Assembly: GCA_964557575.1 (NCBI GenBank)
Contig: CAZLBC010000006.1
Span: forward strand, 1 to 64,000
Source of the DNA: CAZLBC01 sp964557575
GTDB taxonomy: Bacteria; Planctomycetota; Phycisphaerae; SM23-33
Direction: 5' to 3'
DNA: 64,000 bases
Shown one piece after another: positions 36,301-45,317 of this stretch. Positions within the stretch are counted from its first letter, which is position 1. Every line of letters begins with the position of its first letter. Made by a program: the position numbers and the translations under genes. The notes under the pieces were generated by a model. It saw only the letters and a list, made by a program, of their open reading frames with translations, made no database searches and had not been told where the DNA came from.

Positions 36301-36349
36301 TTCCCGCCGTGCGGTCATCGCCGCGCCCGGCTGAAAGAAAGGACGCAGC

Positions 36350-36904
36350 ATGGACACGATCAGAGGTACGGTTTTTGTGCTTGGTGATAATATCGACACT
36401 GATCAGGTAATTCCTGCGGAGTATCTCAGCTACAACCCCTCCGTTCCCGGCGAGCGGAAGTATTTCGGCAGGTATGCCCTGAGCGGCGTGCCGACAGCCG
36501 GATCGGGGTTGCCGCGGGGAGGAATCCCGTTTACCGCCGAGGGACAGTTCAAGAGCGACTATGCCATTGTCGTTGCCGGCCGCAACTTCGGGTGCGGTTC
36601 TTCGCGCGAACACGCTCCCCTCGCCCTCGCGGAAGCCGGATGCCGGGTGGTGATCGCGGAAAGCTGGGCCCGCATTTGTTATAGAAACAGTATCAACGGC
36701 GGGTATCTGGTACCGCTGGAATCAGAGGGAAAAACCAACGACAAAATCCGCACCGGCGACCGAATCGAGGTTGACATCGATACGGCGGTGGTTCGCGACC
36801 TCGACACCGGCGATGCGTTCGGCCTCAAACCGCTCGGCGACGCGGCTGAAATCATCACCGCGGGGGGAATTTTCGGATACGCGGAAAACAGGGGAATGCT
36901 GTGA
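36350..36904 (+). CDS. leuD: 3-isopropylmalate dehydratase small subunit
   Basis: Small subunit of the isopropylmalate isomerase of leucine synthesis. It has GDNIDTDQVIPAEYL (12-26), the NFGCGSSREHAP loop that helps recognise substrate, and the C-terminal AGGIFGYA. 184 residues. The large subunit leuC is not in the window. A sister enzyme such as a homoaconitase or methylmalate dehydratase small subunit is an alternative. AAAGGA is upstream. Confidence 0.88.
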   Translation: MDTIRGTVFVLGDNIDTDQVIPAEYLSYNPSVPGERKYFGRYALSGVPTAGSGLPRGGIPFTAEGQFKSDYAIVVAGRNFGCGSSREHAPLALAEAGCRVVIAESWARICYRNSINGGYLVPLESEGKTNDKIRTGDRIEVDIDTAVVRDLDTGDAFGLKPLGDAAEIITAGGIFGYAENRGML

Positions 36905-36916
36905 GGCCGGCCGGCA

Positions 36917-37222
36917 ATGGAAGGCGTTGAGCAGATTGCGATCCGGGAAACAGCGGGGGGGGTGACCGTCCCGGTAAAGGTGGTTCCGGGTTCTTCAAAA
37001 GATGAAGTTTCCGGTGTTCTGGGTGATCGGTTGAAGATCAAAACGGCCGTGGCTCCCGAGGCGGGCAAGGCCAACAAGAGAATACGCGTAATACTCGCTG
37101 CTTTTCTGCGGGTGTCGCGTGGCGCTGTCCGCATCGAGAGCGGCGCGGGTAATCCGTTGAAGGACATTCGAATCCTCGGTATGTCCGCGAAACAACTCAA
37201 ACAAAGGCTCTCCGGCCGCTGA
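36917..37222 (+). CDS. YggU/DUF167 family protein
   Basis: 101 residues with the DUF167 pattern: VPVKVVPGSSKDEV, LKIKTAVAPEAGKANKRI and VRIESGAGNPLKDI. A small conserved protein of unknown function. It lies 12 bases after leuD and is probably co-transcribed with it. Confidence 0.85.
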   Translation: MEGVEQIAIRETAGGVTVPVKVVPGSSKDEVSGVLGDRLKIKTAVAPEAGKANKRIRVILAAFLRVSRGAVRIESGAGNPLKDIRILGMSAKQLKQRLSGR

Positions 37223-37264
37223 CCGTCTGATCGGAAGGCCGTAGTGCTGTTTTCGAGGTGCGGC

Positions 37265-38347
37265 ATGAGTGATGACAGTATCCCGGTAGCCGTTATCGGC
37301 CTGGGTTATTTCGGTAAGCAGATGCTCGCAGCCCTGCGGGAAATCGACGGTGCTGAAGTCGTTGCCGTTTCAGACGTGGACAGGCATGTGGCCGAATCGG
37401 TCGGGGCCGAGACGGGGTTGCCGTATTATTCCGACAACCGCCAGATGATCCTGCAGCGGTCCCCGGCGGCGGTGTTCGTGTCCACGCCGCCCATGCCGGT
37501 CGCGGGAATCATTCAGTTCTGCGCGTCGAAGGGAATAGCGGTCTGGCGGGAAGCGCCGCTGGCCAGAAATCTCGAGGAGGCGGTCTCCTTTGCCCGGCTG
37601 TTTGATACTGCCGGTCTTCCCCTGGCGGTCGGTTCCCAGCGGCGCTTCATGGACACCTATCGTATGGCGAGGGCATTGAAAAGTCGACTCGGCACAGTCT
37701 TCCTCTCCAGGGCGCACTATGTGTTCGACTGGTCGGGACCGCTTGGCTGGCGGGGAGACAGGGTTTCGGCCGGTGGGGGGGCGCTGCTCGAACTGGGATT
37801 TCACGTCATTGATATGCTGGTTTGGACCCTTGGTATGCCGGAGGAAGTATACGGCGTTGCGACCTGCAGCCGGAATCCCGATGCCGTGACGGTGTCGCGC
37901 CCCGGCCACGACACCGATGATATCGCTTCGGCCACATGGCGTTACCGTGACGACAGCGTGGCATCCATCGTAACATCGAGAATATCCGGCCCGTGCAGTG
38001 AGGAGGTGGTGTTGTGCGGGGGGGCAGGTTCGGTGACGGCTGATACCGAAAGCTGTCTTTTTCGTGATGCGGCCGGCGAGTTGAAAGAACATTTTCAGCA
38101 ATCTATCACCCCGGTGAACCTCTTCAGGAGACAGGCGGAGCGTTTTATGCGGGCGGTAGGGGATACCGCAAAGAGATATCCGTCTCCCGCCGCCGAAAGC
38201 CTGCTGACGCACGCGGTCATCGATTCCATTTACCTCTCTTGCCGAACATCGCAACCGGAAAATCCGCGCAGGCAGTTGCAGATTTACGGCGTTGAACCCG
38301 AGGAATGTTTTGCCCACTCCCCGCTTGAAGAGAACGGTGATTCCTGA
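37265..38347 (+). CDS. Gfo/Idh/MocA-type protein with altered EKP motif
   Basis: 360-residue cytoplasmic protein with Rossmann motif VIGLGYFGKQ at the N-terminus and the C-terminal dehydrogenase domain (GGGALLELGFHVIDML). The normally conserved EKP motif reads E-A-P (WREAPLARN), so the lysine that helps bind cofactor and substrate is absent. It may therefore be a non-redox paralogue or use a different residue. ATG 37265 with GAGGTG upstream is preferred over a start seven codons earlier. It follows the YggU gene by 42 bases. Confidence 0.8.
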   Translation: MSDDSIPVAVIGLGYFGKQMLAALREIDGAEVVAVSDVDRHVAESVGAETGLPYYSDNRQMILQRSPAAVFVSTPPMPVAGIIQFCASKGIAVWREAPLARNLEEAVSFARLFDTAGLPLAVGSQRRFMDTYRMARALKSRLGTVFLSRAHYVFDWSGPLGWRGDRVSAGGGALLELGFHVIDMLVWTLGMPEEVYGVATCSRNPDAVTVSRPGHDTDDIASATWRYRDDSVASIVTSRISGPCSEEVVLCGGAGSVTADTESCLFRDAAGELKEHFQQSITPVNLFRRQAERFMRAVGDTAKRYPSPAAESLLTHAVIDSIYLSCRTSQPENPRRQLQIYGVEPEECFAHSPLEENGDS

Positions 38348-38391
38348 GGTATTTCGCGGCGGCGCGCCGTGGCTGGGGAGATCCTGAACGC

Positions 38392-39918
38392 TTATCCCTC
38401 AGTTATCTTCTCGGCGACCCGTTTCATCACGCCTTCCGCGCGGCCGCCAAATGACAGCAGGTACCAGTTGACGAGGGTCAGCAGTTCGACGTCGTCTTCG
38501 TAACTGTCGGCTTGGAGTTTCATGAGCGGCTCGACGGCGTCCCGGTCGCCGTGACGGGCCAGTATCAGCGTTGCGTATTGCATTATTTTCGGGAACGGGC
38601 TCCGGGTCAGCGGCTTCACGAGAGGGCAGACGTTCGGCGTATCGCAGCGGAACAGCGCGCCGACGGCAAGCTCCCGCAGGGTGGTATTGCTTTTTTTCCT
38701 GAGCAGTTCCCGCAATGCCCAGGTTGAGGTTGTCCCGCCCGTTCGACCCAGCAATCGTATTGTCTTTGCCACTCGACCGTTCGTGGGCGTCATCCTCCTG
38801 GAGTTGATATTGGCGGATGTGATGTATTGCATCATCGGCCCCACGTAGAAATCAGTGTTTCTCTGACCGGTATTGATATCGCTCTGCATTTTGAAAATGG
38901 CATAATCAATCACGATGGGATGACCCGGCTTTAACATTTCGGCGAGGGCCTTCGCCGCCTTTTTTCCCCCGCTGCGGGAGGCGATTTCAAAACGGGCTAT
39001 GGATCCTGTTACGTTTTGTTGTTTCGACAGGATGTCGAAATATTCCTCCGAGCCTTCCAGTTCGCTCAGGATCCGTAACAGGTTGCACATGAGGAGTAGA
39101 TTATCCGATGTTTGAATCGCCGAAACGATTTCACGACCGGCGCCCGGGGACAGAGCCGCTTTCGCCATGTAGGCCCTGACCTGTACCGAGAGGGACTGGT
39201 CCGGTTTCCCGAGGTGGTCGGCGACGGGTGTTGCCGCGGTAATCTTTTCTTCCCGTATTTGATTCAGCATGCGAATCAACAGCCGGTCGGACGTGTCTTC
39301 GTCGAGGACCACCTTTCGCAGGTGGGCAATCTGTTTCCGGTCGCCGGCCGCCAGCAGAGTCATCCTGGCGAATATCGACGTGTCGAGATCCTTCGATTCG
39401 GCCAATGCCCGCAGCGCGGAAAGTGCCGCCGTGATGTTGCCCGATGATGCGAGTCCCCGCGCGGCGAGGATCCTGACGCCGTCGTCGTCTATCTTCAGTG
39501 CGCGGCTCAGCAGCTCGCTGTCGGCCGCGTTGCGCTTCATAAGCGCAAGCAGTGCCTCGGATCGCACCACCATCGAGGGATCCCGGTTCAATCGTTCCCG
39601 CAGCACGGGAACGGCCTTTTTTCCCCCCACGCTTTCGATGCTGGCGGTCGCAATCAGCCGCAGTTCCTTGTCGCCGCTTCTGGTCAGCGCGGCGAAAAAC
39701 GGCATGAGGTCGTCGTCTCCGGTCGACCGGAGACCGGCGAGGACGATGGGGAGTTTATCCGCGTTTCCGCAGGCACTGGTGAAAAAGGCGGATGCCCGTT
39801 TGATACTCTCCTCGGTGGGTGCCGCGTTGCCGGGAGCGGGAGAGGTGAGTGGCACGGCGGCAAGGGCGATGATGAAGACGTGCGCTGAAGAAAACCTGAA
39901 TTGCGTGAGAGGGCACAT
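38392..39918 (-). CDS. secreted HEAT-repeat protein
   Basis: 508 residues. A signal peptide (hydrophobic AHVFIIALAAVPLTS, cleavage near NAA at about 33) is followed by helical HEAT/PBS-lyase-like repeats such as KAVPVLRERLNRDPSMVVRSEALLAL and ILAARGLASSGNITAALSALRAL. Such superhelical scaffolds mediate protein contacts. The start at 39918 is used because it opens the signal peptide; the open frame upstream reads backwards through the moxR tail. It follows moxR after 7 bases, so the two are co-expressed and may cooperate. Confidence 0.75.
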   Translation of the reverse strand: MCPLTQFRFSSAHVFIIALAAVPLTSPAPGNAAPTEESIKRASAFFTSACGNADKLPIVLAGLRSTGDDDLMPFFAALTRSGDKELRLIATASIESVGGKKAVPVLRERLNRDPSMVVRSEALLALMKRNAADSELLSRALKIDDDGVRILAARGLASSGNITAALSALRALAESKDLDTSIFARMTLLAAGDRKQIAHLRKVVLDEDTSDRLLIRMLNQIREEKITAATPVADHLGKPDQSLSVQVRAYMAKAALSPGAGREIVSAIQTSDNLLLMCNLLRILSELEGSEEYFDILSKQQNVTGSIARFEIASRSGGKKAAKALAEMLKPGHPIVIDYAIFKMQSDINTGQRNTDFYVGPMMQYITSANINSRRMTPTNGRVAKTIRLLGRTGGTTSTWALRELLRKKSNTTLRELAVGALFRCDTPNVCPLVKPLTRSPFPKIMQYATLILARHGDRDAVEPLMKLQADSYEDDVELLTLVNWYLLSFGGRAEGVMKRVAEKITEG

Positions 39919-39925
39919 GATCGTG

Positions 39926-41200
39926 TTACCGTTGCTGCTTCCGATCCGCGCGCGGGGGTGACTTGTGTGCCCCCGCCTGTTGCTGCGGTGCGGAGCCGGC
40001 CTGTGTCGTGCCCCCGGCGCCAGGCGCGTGGTGCGCGGGAGTCTGTTGTTGCGTCGGGTGCGCGGCGGTATGCTGGCGGGGCTGGCGTCCTCCCGCCTGC
40101 TGGGGTGCGCCCTGCGGTTGTGCGGCCGATCCCGGGTGATGCGCGGCCTGTCCCGGTTGTTGACGGGGTTTCTTTCCGCCTCCCTGATAGTCGGCGACCT
40201 GCGGCTCGGCAACTGTCTTCAGGATCATCGCGATAATCTTGTCGGCCGTGATCTGTTCCGCGTCGGCGTTGAAATTCGTGAAAATCCTGTGGCGGAGAAC
40301 GGCGGGGGCCACTTCGCGGACATCTTCACAGGAAACATTGTATCTGCCCCTCAGGAGAGCCCGGCTTTTTGCACCGAGTATGAGGTACTGAGCGGCCCGC
40401 GGGCCGGCGCCCCACGAAAGATAGTTCTTTATAAAATCGGGCGCAGTGCCGTCCTCGGGGCGCGTCGCGCGGGTAATGTTGACGGCGTAGTCGATGACGT
40501 GCTGGCTGGTGGGCAGCCGTCGCACTATTTGCTGCAGGGTGAGGATATCCTTTCCCCCCAGGACCGGTTGCGGTTCGGCCGTATGTTCGACGGTTGTTGT
40601 CTTGACGATCAGCCGTTCTTCCTGGAGCGAGGGATAGTCGACGTGAATCATGAACATGAATCGGTCGAGTTGTGCCTCTGGGAGCGGGTAGGTCCCCTCC
40701 TGTTCGAGGGGGTTCTGCGTAGCGAGCACGAAAAAAGGCAAATCCAGTTCGTACGTGTTGCCGCCGGCCGTAACGTGATATTCCTGCATGGCCTGGAGCA
40801 GGGCAGCCTGGGTTTTAGGGGGTGTGCGGTTGATTTCGTCTGCGAGGATGATGTTCGAGAACAGCGGGCCTTTGACGAACCTGAATTCCCGTCGCCCGGT
40901 CGCCTGATCCTCTTCTATCACGTCGGTGCCGGTTATGTCGCTGGGCATCAGGTCCGGCGTGAACTGGATCCGGTTGAAAGAGAGAGCCAGTATCTTTGAC
41001 AGCGTCGAAATCATCAGGGTTTTGGCCAGTCCGGGTACCCCGACGAGAAGGCAGTGTCCACGGCTGAGAATCGCCTGGATCATCAATTCGATGACCTCGT
41101 TCTGCCCGATGATAACCTTGCCGATCTCACCCCGCATCCGGGTACGGGCTGACTTGAGACTCTCGATTACCTTGACTTCCTGTTCGGGAGTTAGTGCCAT
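39926..41200 (-). CDS. MoxR-family AAA+ ATPase with low-complexity tail
   Basis: MoxR-type chaperone ATPase: Walker A GVPGLAKT (54-61), Walker B IILADEINR, and a sensor region ATQNPLEQEGTYPLPEAQLDRFMF. The AAA+ core and lid end near residue 340, the usual family length. About 85 residues rich in Gln, Pro, His, Ala and Gly follow, ending in a basic DRKQQR, and look disordered. MoxR genes usually sit with DUF58 and VWA-domain genes; here only a secreted HEAT protein follows. Confidence 0.9.
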   Translation of the reverse strand: MALTPEQEVKVIESLKSARTRMRGEIGKVIIGQNEVIELMIQAILSRGHCLLVGVPGLAKTLMISTLSKILALSFNRIQFTPDLMPSDITGTDVIEEDQATGRREFRFVKGPLFSNIILADEINRTPPKTQAALLQAMQEYHVTAGGNTYELDLPFFVLATQNPLEQEGTYPLPEAQLDRFMFMIHVDYPSLQEERLIVKTTTVEHTAEPQPVLGGKDILTLQQIVRRLPTSQHVIDYAVNITRATRPEDGTAPDFIKNYLSWGAGPRAAQYLILGAKSRALLRGRYNVSCEDVREVAPAVLRHRIFTNFNADAEQITADKIIAMILKTVAEPQVADYQGGGKKPRQQPGQAAHHPGSAAQPQGAPQQAGGRQPRQHTAAHPTQQQTPAHHAPGAGGTTQAGSAPQQQAGAHKSPPRADRKQQR

Positions 41201-41331
41201 GATAGACGCGTTAAAGGATAACGGTGTTTAATTGCCAAAGCAATATGTAACTTGTATTATTGTCGTGACGGAAGATATATTTGATCTGGTTTTTTGTATA
41301 GTTGCGGGACTGCTTCCCGGGGAGAGCGCGG

Positions 41332-42225
41332 ATGAAGGATTTTCGGCTGGCGGTTGTTCAGTGTGCATCGTCATCCGCCGGAGATGTCGATGAGAACCTG
41401 CGTGTTATGGATCGGCGGCTCGCGGAAGCCGCCGGGAAGGGCGCGCGGCTCGTGCTCTTTCCGGAACTGTCCCTGACGGGGCACGGCAGGGACGCGGCGG
41501 ACATTTCGTCCCGGTCACTCGCACTCACGGACCCCGCGGTGCGGAAGGCGGTTGCACTCACCGCAGATCATTCCCTTTATTGTTGTTTCGGTTTGTATGA
41601 ACGATCCGGCGGGGGGTGTCATAATGCCGCCCTTCTCGCGGGCGAGGGGGTGGTGCGGGGTGTGCATCGCAAGGTCCACCTCCCGCCGCGCGAACGCGGC
41701 GCGTTCACTCCCGGCAAAGGGTTTGACGCGTTTCCGTTACCGTTTGCAAAAGTAGGTATTTCAATATGTTACGATAACGAAATCCCCGAATCGCACATCT
41801 GTCTCGCGCTCGCCGGGGCCGAGGTTATACTGATGCCCGCCGGGTGGGCCGACCACTGGGAGCGGGAGGACTACGTCGAACCGTGCGCGACGGACGAAGA
41901 AGTGGTGGACGAGCGGGTGCGGTGGATGAAAATGATGTTCGGTGCCCGGAGCAGGGACGCGGGGACGTTTTCCGCGCTGGCCAACCGGTCCGGTATGAAG
42001 GACGCGGGGCCGTGGCGTTTTGTCGGAAAGAGCATGATTTTCGCGCCTACCGGCCGGGTTCTTTCCGAGGCCGCCGCGTGGTCGGATGATATAATCGTTG
42101 CGGACCTGCAGGCGGCGGTGCTTGAACAGTACCGGGCGATGGAAGCCTGGGCCCTGCGGGGGCGCCGGCCGGCCGCCTACGGTCCCCTGGTACAAACGAG
42201 GGATGACGATGGACAGGAGAATTAA
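41332..42225 (+). CDS. nitrilase-superfamily carbon-nitrogen hydrolase
   Basis: 297 residues with the Glu-Lys-Cys triad at Glu45 (FPELSLTG), Lys114 (HRKVHLPP) and Cys146 (SICYDNEIPE). It probably hydrolyses a small amide or carbamoyl compound in the cytoplasm. ATG 41332 follows GGGGAGAG. The 3' end overlaps the MttB-like gene by 17 bases, suggesting a shared pathway, perhaps releasing or processing an amide linked to a methylated amine. That is inference. Confidence 0.85.
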   Translation: MKDFRLAVVQCASSSAGDVDENLRVMDRRLAEAAGKGARLVLFPELSLTGHGRDAADISSRSLALTDPAVRKAVALTADHSLYCCFGLYERSGGGCHNAALLAGEGVVRGVHRKVHLPPRERGAFTPGKGFDAFPLPFAKVGISICYDNEIPESHICLALAGAEVILMPAGWADHWEREDYVEPCATDEEVVDERVRWMKMMFGARSRDAGTFSALANRSGMKDAGPWRFVGKSMIFAPTGRVLSEAAAWSDDIIVADLQAAVLEQYRAMEAWALRGRRPAAYGPLVQTRDDDGQEN

Positions 42226-43639
42226 TTACACGCCGCTGTCCGTCGACCGGATCGACCGGATCGACGAGGCCGCCCGGTGGATTCTGGCCGAGATCGGCAT
42301 TCGCATATTCGGCGCGAATCACGTTAAGAAACTGGAAGCGGCGGGAGCGACCTACGACGGGGATACCCGGTGCGTACGATTCGAAGCCGATGTCCTTGAC
42401 GAACTGATCGGCACGGCGCCCTCGCGGTTTACGCTCTATTCCCGTGACGGTATAAACAATCTGCACCTCGGGAGCAAGGAGGTCTACTTCGGCGGTGGCG
42501 GCAGGGCGGTCAGGCTTCTTGATATGCGAACCGCGGGATACCGTCCCACGCTTTTGCGGGACGTTGCCGCCACGGCAATGCTTGTGGAACATGCGCGGAA
42601 TATCCGTTTTTACATCGTTGCCTGCCAGGCCCACGATGTCGAGGGCGACTATTACCATCTCAATGATTTCTATCATTCCTTCAGGAACACCCGGAAGCAC
42701 GTTATGGGTGGCTGCGGCACCGTGGCGGGAGCCCGGCAGGTCTGGGAACTGGCGTCCCTGATCGCCGGAGGGCAGGAGGCACTGCGCAAGCGCCCCTTTT
42801 ACTCGATTATAACGAACCCCATCAGTCCGCTGACACTTGACGATCAGACCCTGGATATCCTCAATTTCAATCTTTCGCGAGGCATTCCCTGTACCTGTGC
42901 ATCCGCGCCGATCAGCGGGGCGACAGCGCCGGCAACCCTCGCCGGGACGCTGTCGGTGATGCACGCCGAGGCGCTGGCCGGCGTGGCGGTGGCCCAGGCC
43001 TTCTGTCCCGGTGCCCGCGTGCTCTACGGCACCTTTCCGATGCCGATGGACCTCAAGACGATGTCCGTGGTTACCGGGGCGGTGGAAACCGGCATGATGA
43101 ACGCCATTGCCGTCCAGTTGTCCGATCTTTACGGTATCCCCATCTATGCCTCGGGGGGACTGACCGAGGCGAAGACGCCCGATATCCAGGCCGGCTTCGA
43201 AAAGAACTTTTCCAACATGACCGTGGCGATGGCGGGCGCCGATATTATTCACCTGACCGCCGGGTTGATGGATTCGGCGAAGTCTATCTCCTACGAGCAG
43301 TACCTTATCGATGATGAGAATATCGGCATGATAAACCGTATCGTGCGCGGGGTGGAGGTGACGGATGAAACGCTGGCTCTTGACGTGATCAAAAAGGTCA
43401 ACCCGGGCGGCAATTTTCTCATGGACGATCACACCCTCAGGCACATGGATGAGCTGATTTATCCCGAGCTGATCGATCGCTGTGAATACGAAGTCTGGAT
43501 TGACAAGCAAAAGCCCAGCATGCTCAGCAGGGCCGTGACGCGGGTCAGGGAAATTCTCACGCCAGGGGGTAACGGGGTGTTGAAGCCGGATCTCGATACG
43601 GAGATACGCAGGCGGTTTCCACAGATTCAGGATGTCTGA
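42209..43639 (+). CDS. MttB-family (trimethylamine methyltransferase-like) protein, non-pyrrolysine type
   Basis: 476-residue TIM-barrel member of the MttB superfamily (COG5598). No in-frame TAG interrupts it, so it is the non-pyrrolysine type, whose characterised members demethylate quaternary amines such as glycine betaine, proline betaine and carnitine onto a corrinoid protein. Typical segments are YFGGGGRAVRLLD and EALAGVAVAQAFCPGA. ATG 42209 has GAGGG six bases upstream; ATG 42203 is possible. No corrinoid protein or corrinoid-reactivating gene lies in the window. It overlaps the amidase gene. Confidence 0.85.
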   Translation: MDRRINYTPLSVDRIDRIDEAARWILAEIGIRIFGANHVKKLEAAGATYDGDTRCVRFEADVLDELIGTAPSRFTLYSRDGINNLHLGSKEVYFGGGGRAVRLLDMRTAGYRPTLLRDVAATAMLVEHARNIRFYIVACQAHDVEGDYYHLNDFYHSFRNTRKHVMGGCGTVAGARQVWELASLIAGGQEALRKRPFYSIITNPISPLTLDDQTLDILNFNLSRGIPCTCASAPISGATAPATLAGTLSVMHAEALAGVAVAQAFCPGARVLYGTFPMPMDLKTMSVVTGAVETGMMNAIAVQLSDLYGIPIYASGGLTEAKTPDIQAGFEKNFSNMTVAMAGADIIHLTAGLMDSAKSISYEQYLIDDENIGMINRIVRGVEVTDETLALDVIKKVNPGGNFLMDDHTLRHMDELIYPELIDRCEYEVWIDKQKPSMLSRAVTRVREILTPGGNGVLKPDLDTEIRRRFPQIQDV

Positions 43640-43751
43640 TCTCGGCGCCGCCGGCGCAAAAAAAACGCGGCGGCCTTCCCTGGCCTATCCGCGCGGGCGG
43701 TTGGAACCGCCGGATCAGAGGGTGTAGTGTTGACTCGTATTCAGATGTCCC

Positions 43752-45317
43752 TCAGAACTTGTACCGCAACTGGAAACCCCAGGTGCAGTCGGCGTGGGAA
43801 TTCGCGAAGGTGCCGAAGTGCCCGTACATTGCCGAAATGCTGAAATGCGTGTTGATGTTGTAGCGGACCGACAGCGCATGCCACCAGTCCTCCTCGCCCA
43901 GAAGCCTGCCCCCGTTGTCGTAGGGATTTCTCTTCTGGCGGATTTCATAACCCAACCAGAGATTGTCCACGGGATTGTAGAAGACATTGCCCTCGAAGCT
44001 CAGGCGGTAGGCGTCCGCGAACCCGAGATAGCCGAGTTGGGCCGCCTGCGAAAAACGCAGTCCTCCCGAAAGGGAAAGGGGGCGGCTGAAGAACGGATCG
44101 GCAAGAGTCTTTGACAGCGTGAGCGTGAAGTCCGTTCCGTTGCTCCGTTCGAGCCCGATGTTCCGGATAGATCGCCCCATGCGCCGGTCGAGGGTCTGGA
44201 TGGTATCGTTGTACTTGAAGTGGACACCCGCGGTGATTGCCGGGGCCCAGTCGAAGCTGTCCTCCGGCAGGATCAGCCCGCGAATATTGAACGTGTGCAG
44301 ATAGATATCGTTACGGACAATGTCAAACGGCGTCCCGTCTCTGATATCATTGTCGAGTGAACCGAGACCCAGTCGTGAGAGGGCGTAGCTCAATTCAACC
44401 CGGCCGAAGAAGGTGTCGGAAATGGTGAGTGTTTCTATATCCTTGGACCCCAGCTTGTAGAATTGAAAGGACACGCTCGGCAGGGCCAGGGGGGCTTCCT
44501 TGTGCGACAGTTCTGAAAGGTACGCGGTGGGCGTTATGTGCCCTCCCCCGTAGCCTTCGATGGTGTTCATGGGTTTGAATCGGCGCGGGATGGCGAGAAG
44601 GTTTTCGGTTTCCTCGTCCTGTTCGCCGGCCGCGGATTCCCCTCCGTCGAAGACCGTGACCGTGGCGTTCTCATCGCCGTTTTTATCCTTCAGGGAGAGC
44701 CAGTATTCCGCCGGGCTGAGGACACCCTGACGGCCGGTGGTATCACCGCTGTCCGGGACGCGGGCGGTACCGGTGTCTTCAGGCTTCTGTCCGTCTCCGG
44801 CTATTTCGGCTGTACCGGGGCCCGGGAGCGGTTCGATTGCCGGCCCGACCTCGTCGAAAAGCCCGGCGGCAGGATCGCGCGTCTCGAACAGGGGCGGCAG
44901 TTCGACCTCGGTATCTTCAGCGGCTTGTTCGGGGGTGCTGAGATCGATTTCGCCGGGTTTCGAAATGGAAAGGGTTATGAGCCCCGGCGCCGCCGCGCGG
45001 TCAGGCGGAAATTCGGCGGTTTTCAGATCCGGTTCGCGCAACGCACTTCTTTCGTCAAGCTTGTGTTCGAACATCTCTCGCCGTGAGAGCGGCATGTCAT
45101 CCGCGGGGTCCCCGTTTGCCGGGGAGACCGCTTCGAGTTTGATATCCTGTTCGTGATCTGCGGGGGAGGTGTTTTTCGCGGTTTCCGTTTCCCTGTTTTC
45201 TATCGCGGCGGGATCCGCGGTTTTCTCATTCAACATCTGTCGAAAGTAGATAATACAGACAATCGCTCCGGCGGCTGCAAGTAACCCCGTTGCGGCGGCG
45301 GCGACTTTCTTGTTCAT
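43752..45317 (-). CDS. DUF3034-type outer-membrane beta-barrel with long N-terminal extension
   Basis: 521 residues. MNKKVAAAATGLLAAAGAIVCIIYF is a signal or transmembrane segment without a clear cleavage site. It is followed by about 190 acidic, Pro/Thr/Glu-rich residues of low complexity. The barrel begins near NTIEGYGGGHITPTAYL, the DUF3034 hallmark, and contains alternating strands (FFGRVELSYALSRLGLGSL; LWLGYEIRQKRNP). It ends in a terminal phenylalanine (RYKF), as outer-membrane barrels do. AAGGAG precedes the start at 45317. Role unknown, perhaps a porin. Confidence 0.7.
   Translation of the reverse strand: MNKKVAAAATGLLAAAGAIVCIIYFRQMLNEKTADPAAIENRETETAKNTSPADHEQDIKLEAVSPANGDPADDMPLSRREMFEHKLDERSALREPDLKTAEFPPDRAAAPGLITLSISKPGEIDLSTPEQAAEDTEVELPPLFETRDPAAGLFDEVGPAIEPLPGPGTAEIAGDGQKPEDTGTARVPDSGDTTGRQGVLSPAEYWLSLKDKNGDENATVTVFDGGESAAGEQDEETENLLAIPRRFKPMNTIEGYGGGHITPTAYLSELSHKEAPLALPSVSFQFYKLGSKDIETLTISDTFFGRVELSYALSRLGLGSLDNDIRDGTPFDIVRNDIYLHTFNIRGLILPEDSFDWAPAITAGVHFKYNDTIQTLDRRMGRSIRNIGLERSNGTDFTLTLSKTLADPFFSRPLSLSGGLRFSQAAQLGYLGFADAYRLSFEGNVFYNPVDNLWLGYEIRQKRNPYDNGGRLLGEEDWWHALSVRYNINTHFSISAMYGHFGTFANSHADCTWGFQLRYKF

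Noticed and set aside
43646..43711. GC-rich inverted repeats after the MttB-like gene as a terminator
   Set aside because: The stems are short or have A-rich loops and no T-run follows.
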